Positions 62,580 through 64,000 of a stretch of DNA of 64,000 nt are shown here, piece by piece. Source of the DNA: Archangium primigenium (GTDB lineage Bacteria; Myxococcota; Myxococcia; Myxococcales; Myxococcaceae). The translations under genes were made by a program, and so were the position numbers. How positions within the stretch are numbered: the first letter of the stretch is position 1; the number at the start of each line of letters is the position of its first letter. The notes beneath the pieces are model-generated. The model worked only from the letters and a program-made list of their open reading frames with translations. It was not told the DNA's origin and did not search any database. The DNA lies in the NCBI RefSeq assembly GCF_016904885.1, contig NZ_JADWYI010000001.1, positions 5,580,001 through 5,644,000 of the forward strand, written 5' to 3'.

Positions 62580-64000
62580 ATGCGGACCTCGTTCAATCGC
62601 CTCGTCTCGTGGACCCCCTGGCTGCTCGGAGGCCTGGGGCTCGTGCCGCTGCTCCTGCCCCTCGTGGCCGAGGCCCGGGGCGGCGGCGGAGAGCACTACA
62701 GCTCGGGTCGGGACCGGGACTCCGGAGGGGGCGGCGGCGGTGCCCTCCCCATCGAGCTCGTGTACTGGCTGGTGCGGCTCGTCATCTCCTACCCGCACAT
62801 CATGCTGCCCCTCGTCGGAGCGGGCGCCGTGGCCTGGTACTTCTACCGCAAGAACCTGCACCCCACGGGCGCCACCCAGCGCGCCCTGGATCAGCGCGAC
62901 GCCGAGCTGCAGACCGTCGTCTCCGCGCGGGACGTGGACGGTTGGGTCCAGGCGCTCCAGCGCGCGGATCCCCAGTTCCAGCTCGAGCCCCTGCTCGACC
63001 GCACGCGGCGGCTGTTCCTGGCGGTGCAGGACGCCTGGTTCAAGCGGGACATGGCCCCGGTGCGGCCCTTCCTGTCGGACGCCACGTCCCAGCGCTTCGG
63101 CGTGCAGCTGCGGCTGATGCAGGCGCAGGGCGTGCGCGACGCCCTCACCGACATCCAGGTGCTGGACGTGGGGCTCATCGGGCTGGAGCAAAGCGAGTGG
63201 TTCGACACGGTGCACCTGCGCGTGCGCGCGCGCATGCGCGACACGGACGTGCCCGCCACCGCCTCGGATGCCGAGGCGCTCCAGGCCGCCCGGAGCGCCC
63301 GGATGGAGACCTTCACCGAGGTCTGGTCCTTCGTGCGCAAGCCCGGCGTGGGCACGCGCATCGGCGCGGATCTCTTCCAGGGCAAGTGCCCCCACTGCGG
63401 CGCGCCCTACGACGGCGGCGCCAGCAACCAGTGCGGCTACTGCCAGGCGATCGTCAACTCGGGCAACTACGACTGGACGCTCTCGGAGATCACCCAGGGC
63501 GTGGAGTACACGCGCCACGCCCTCCACGTGGACCGGCTGGACGAGGCGCGCGAGGCGGACCCGGCGCTCAACCTGGAGATCCTCGAGGATCGCACCTCGC
63601 TCCTGTTCTGGAAGTGGGTGGACGCCCAGAGCCGCGCCAGCACCCAGGGCCTGCACAAGGTGGCCACCCCGGACTTCATCGCCGGACTGGACGAGGAGCA
63701 GGCCCGGCTGCGCGAGCGCCAGTTGCGGCGGGTGTTCCTCGAGTGCGCCGTGGGCGGGGTGATCGTGCGCGGCTTCGATCAGGAGCCCGGCGGCTTCGAC
63801 CGGGTCCACGTCGAGGTGCGCTGGAGCGCGCGCACCGGCCAGGGCCCCGCGAACGAGAAGCCCCCCGCCCTGCCCACCGTGCCCCAGCGCTGGGTGTTCA
63901 CGCTGCGGCGCCAGCACGGCGCCACCACCAACACCTCCAACGGCATGTCCACGGATCGCTGCGCCCAGTGCAACGCGCCCTTGACGGACTCGGCCGCCAC
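62580..64000 (+). CDS. Tim44-like zinc-ribbon membrane protein, 3' end missing
   Basis: 474 codons are visible and the frame runs off the right edge. The signal-like N-terminus ([20 protein letters not shown]) and a second span ([20 protein letters not shown]) precede a Tim44/TolA-like cystatin-type domain: [40 protein letters not shown] and [22 protein letters not shown] with [12 protein letters not shown] forms a zinc ribbon, and a second pair, CAQC, begins at the window edge. Tim44-like domains in bacteria are of unknown role. A Gly/Ser-rich loop lies between the two spans. Confidence 0.88.
   Translation, partial: MRTSFNRLVSWTPWLLGGLGLVPLLLPLVAEARGGGGEHYSSGRDRDSGGGGGGALPIELVYWLVRLVISYPHIMLPLVGAGAVAWYFYRKNLHPTGATQRALDQRDAELQTVVSARDVDGWVQALQRADPQFQLEPLLDRTRRLFLAVQDAWFKRDMAPVRPFLSDATSQRFGVQLRLMQAQGVRDALTDIQVLDVGLIGLEQSEWFDTVHLRVRARMRDTDVPATASDAEALQAARSARMETFTEVWSFVRKPGVGTRIGADLFQGKCPHCGAPYDGGASNQCGYCQAIVNSGNYDWTLSEITQGVEYTRHALHVDRLDEAREADPALNLEILEDRTSLLFWKWVDAQSRASTQGLHKVATPDFIAGLDEEQARLRERQLRRVFLECAVGGVIVRGFDQEPGGFDRVHVEVRWSARTGQGPANEKPPALPTVPQRWVFTLRRQHGATTNTSNGMSTDRCAQCNAPLTDSAA

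Overview
The window reads as chromosomal DNA from a fruiting, predatory myxobacterium of the Cystobacterineae (Archangium / Cystobacter / Myxococcus relatives). GC is very high, with near-uniform G/C at third codon positions. There are two large hybrid histidine kinases, many secreted hydrolases and lectins, many lipoproteins, and protein families that I know mainly from myxobacteria: a double-CXXCG (SitI6-type) immunity protein, DUF2380-type lipoproteins, and long TPR proteins. No rRNA, tRNA, CRISPR array, phage or transposase gene was seen. Genes are tightly packed, often with 1-4 nt overlaps.

Layout. 1-12.5 kb: a hybrid kinase cut by the left edge, three tandem paralogs of an unknown membrane-anchored family, a small secreted protein, a two-gene membrane cluster including an ABA4/DUF4281-like protein, a helical-repeat protein, an NTF2-like protein, a CPT-like P-loop kinase and a second hybrid kinase. 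12.6-18.5 kb: a secreted HExxH protein with beta-gamma-crystallin and CBM6 domains, a large membrane protein resembling GT-C enzymes, and a GH92 alpha-mannosidase. 18.6-20.4 kb: a lipoprotein toxin/immunity-like pair. 20.5-26.6 kb: a UvrA2-like ATPase, a lipoprotein, a cytochrome P450 and a kinase-remnant-like protein.

26.6-35.6 kb is the most unusual part. Two near-identical DUF3703 genes, 5,550 bp apart, each end against the 3' end of a convergent immunity-type gene. In the first unit a DUF3396 immunity gene is translationally coupled to a lipoprotein with a PD-(D/E)xK-like C-terminus. In the second a double-CXXCG (SitI6-type) immunity gene survives next to what looks like a deleted lipoprotein toxin, of which only the signal peptide and the last residues remain. 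An 80-90 bp imperfect palindrome also occurs once beyond each unit. I infer a polymorphic lipoprotein toxin (SitA/SitI-like, outer-membrane-exchange) region that turns over by recombination. A secreted Cys-rich/ricin/LCCL protein lies between the two units.

35.7-50 kb: a small lipoprotein, a secreted TPR operon, a glycosyltransferase coupled to a VanW protein, tpx, DUF2277, a divergent SDR/LysR pair, a LysM-lysozyme-C39 fusion, a GH19 chitinase, a ricin-lectin protein and a transglutaminase-like protein. 50-54 kb: a coupled P-loop ATPase and 48-residue-repeat TPR protein. 54-64 kb: a lipoprotein, two paralogous glycine-rich membrane proteins, a LysR/extended-SDR pair, a Baeyer-Villiger monooxygenase divergent from a TetR regulator with a perfect 22-bp palindrome between them, an enoyl-CoA hydratase and a Tim44-like zinc-ribbon protein running off the right edge.

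Together the genes suit a soil predator: secreted enzymes against fungal or bacterial walls (GH19, GH92, lysozyme/C39), lectins, kin-discrimination toxins and many sensors. Functions rest on motifs read by eye; no database search was run.
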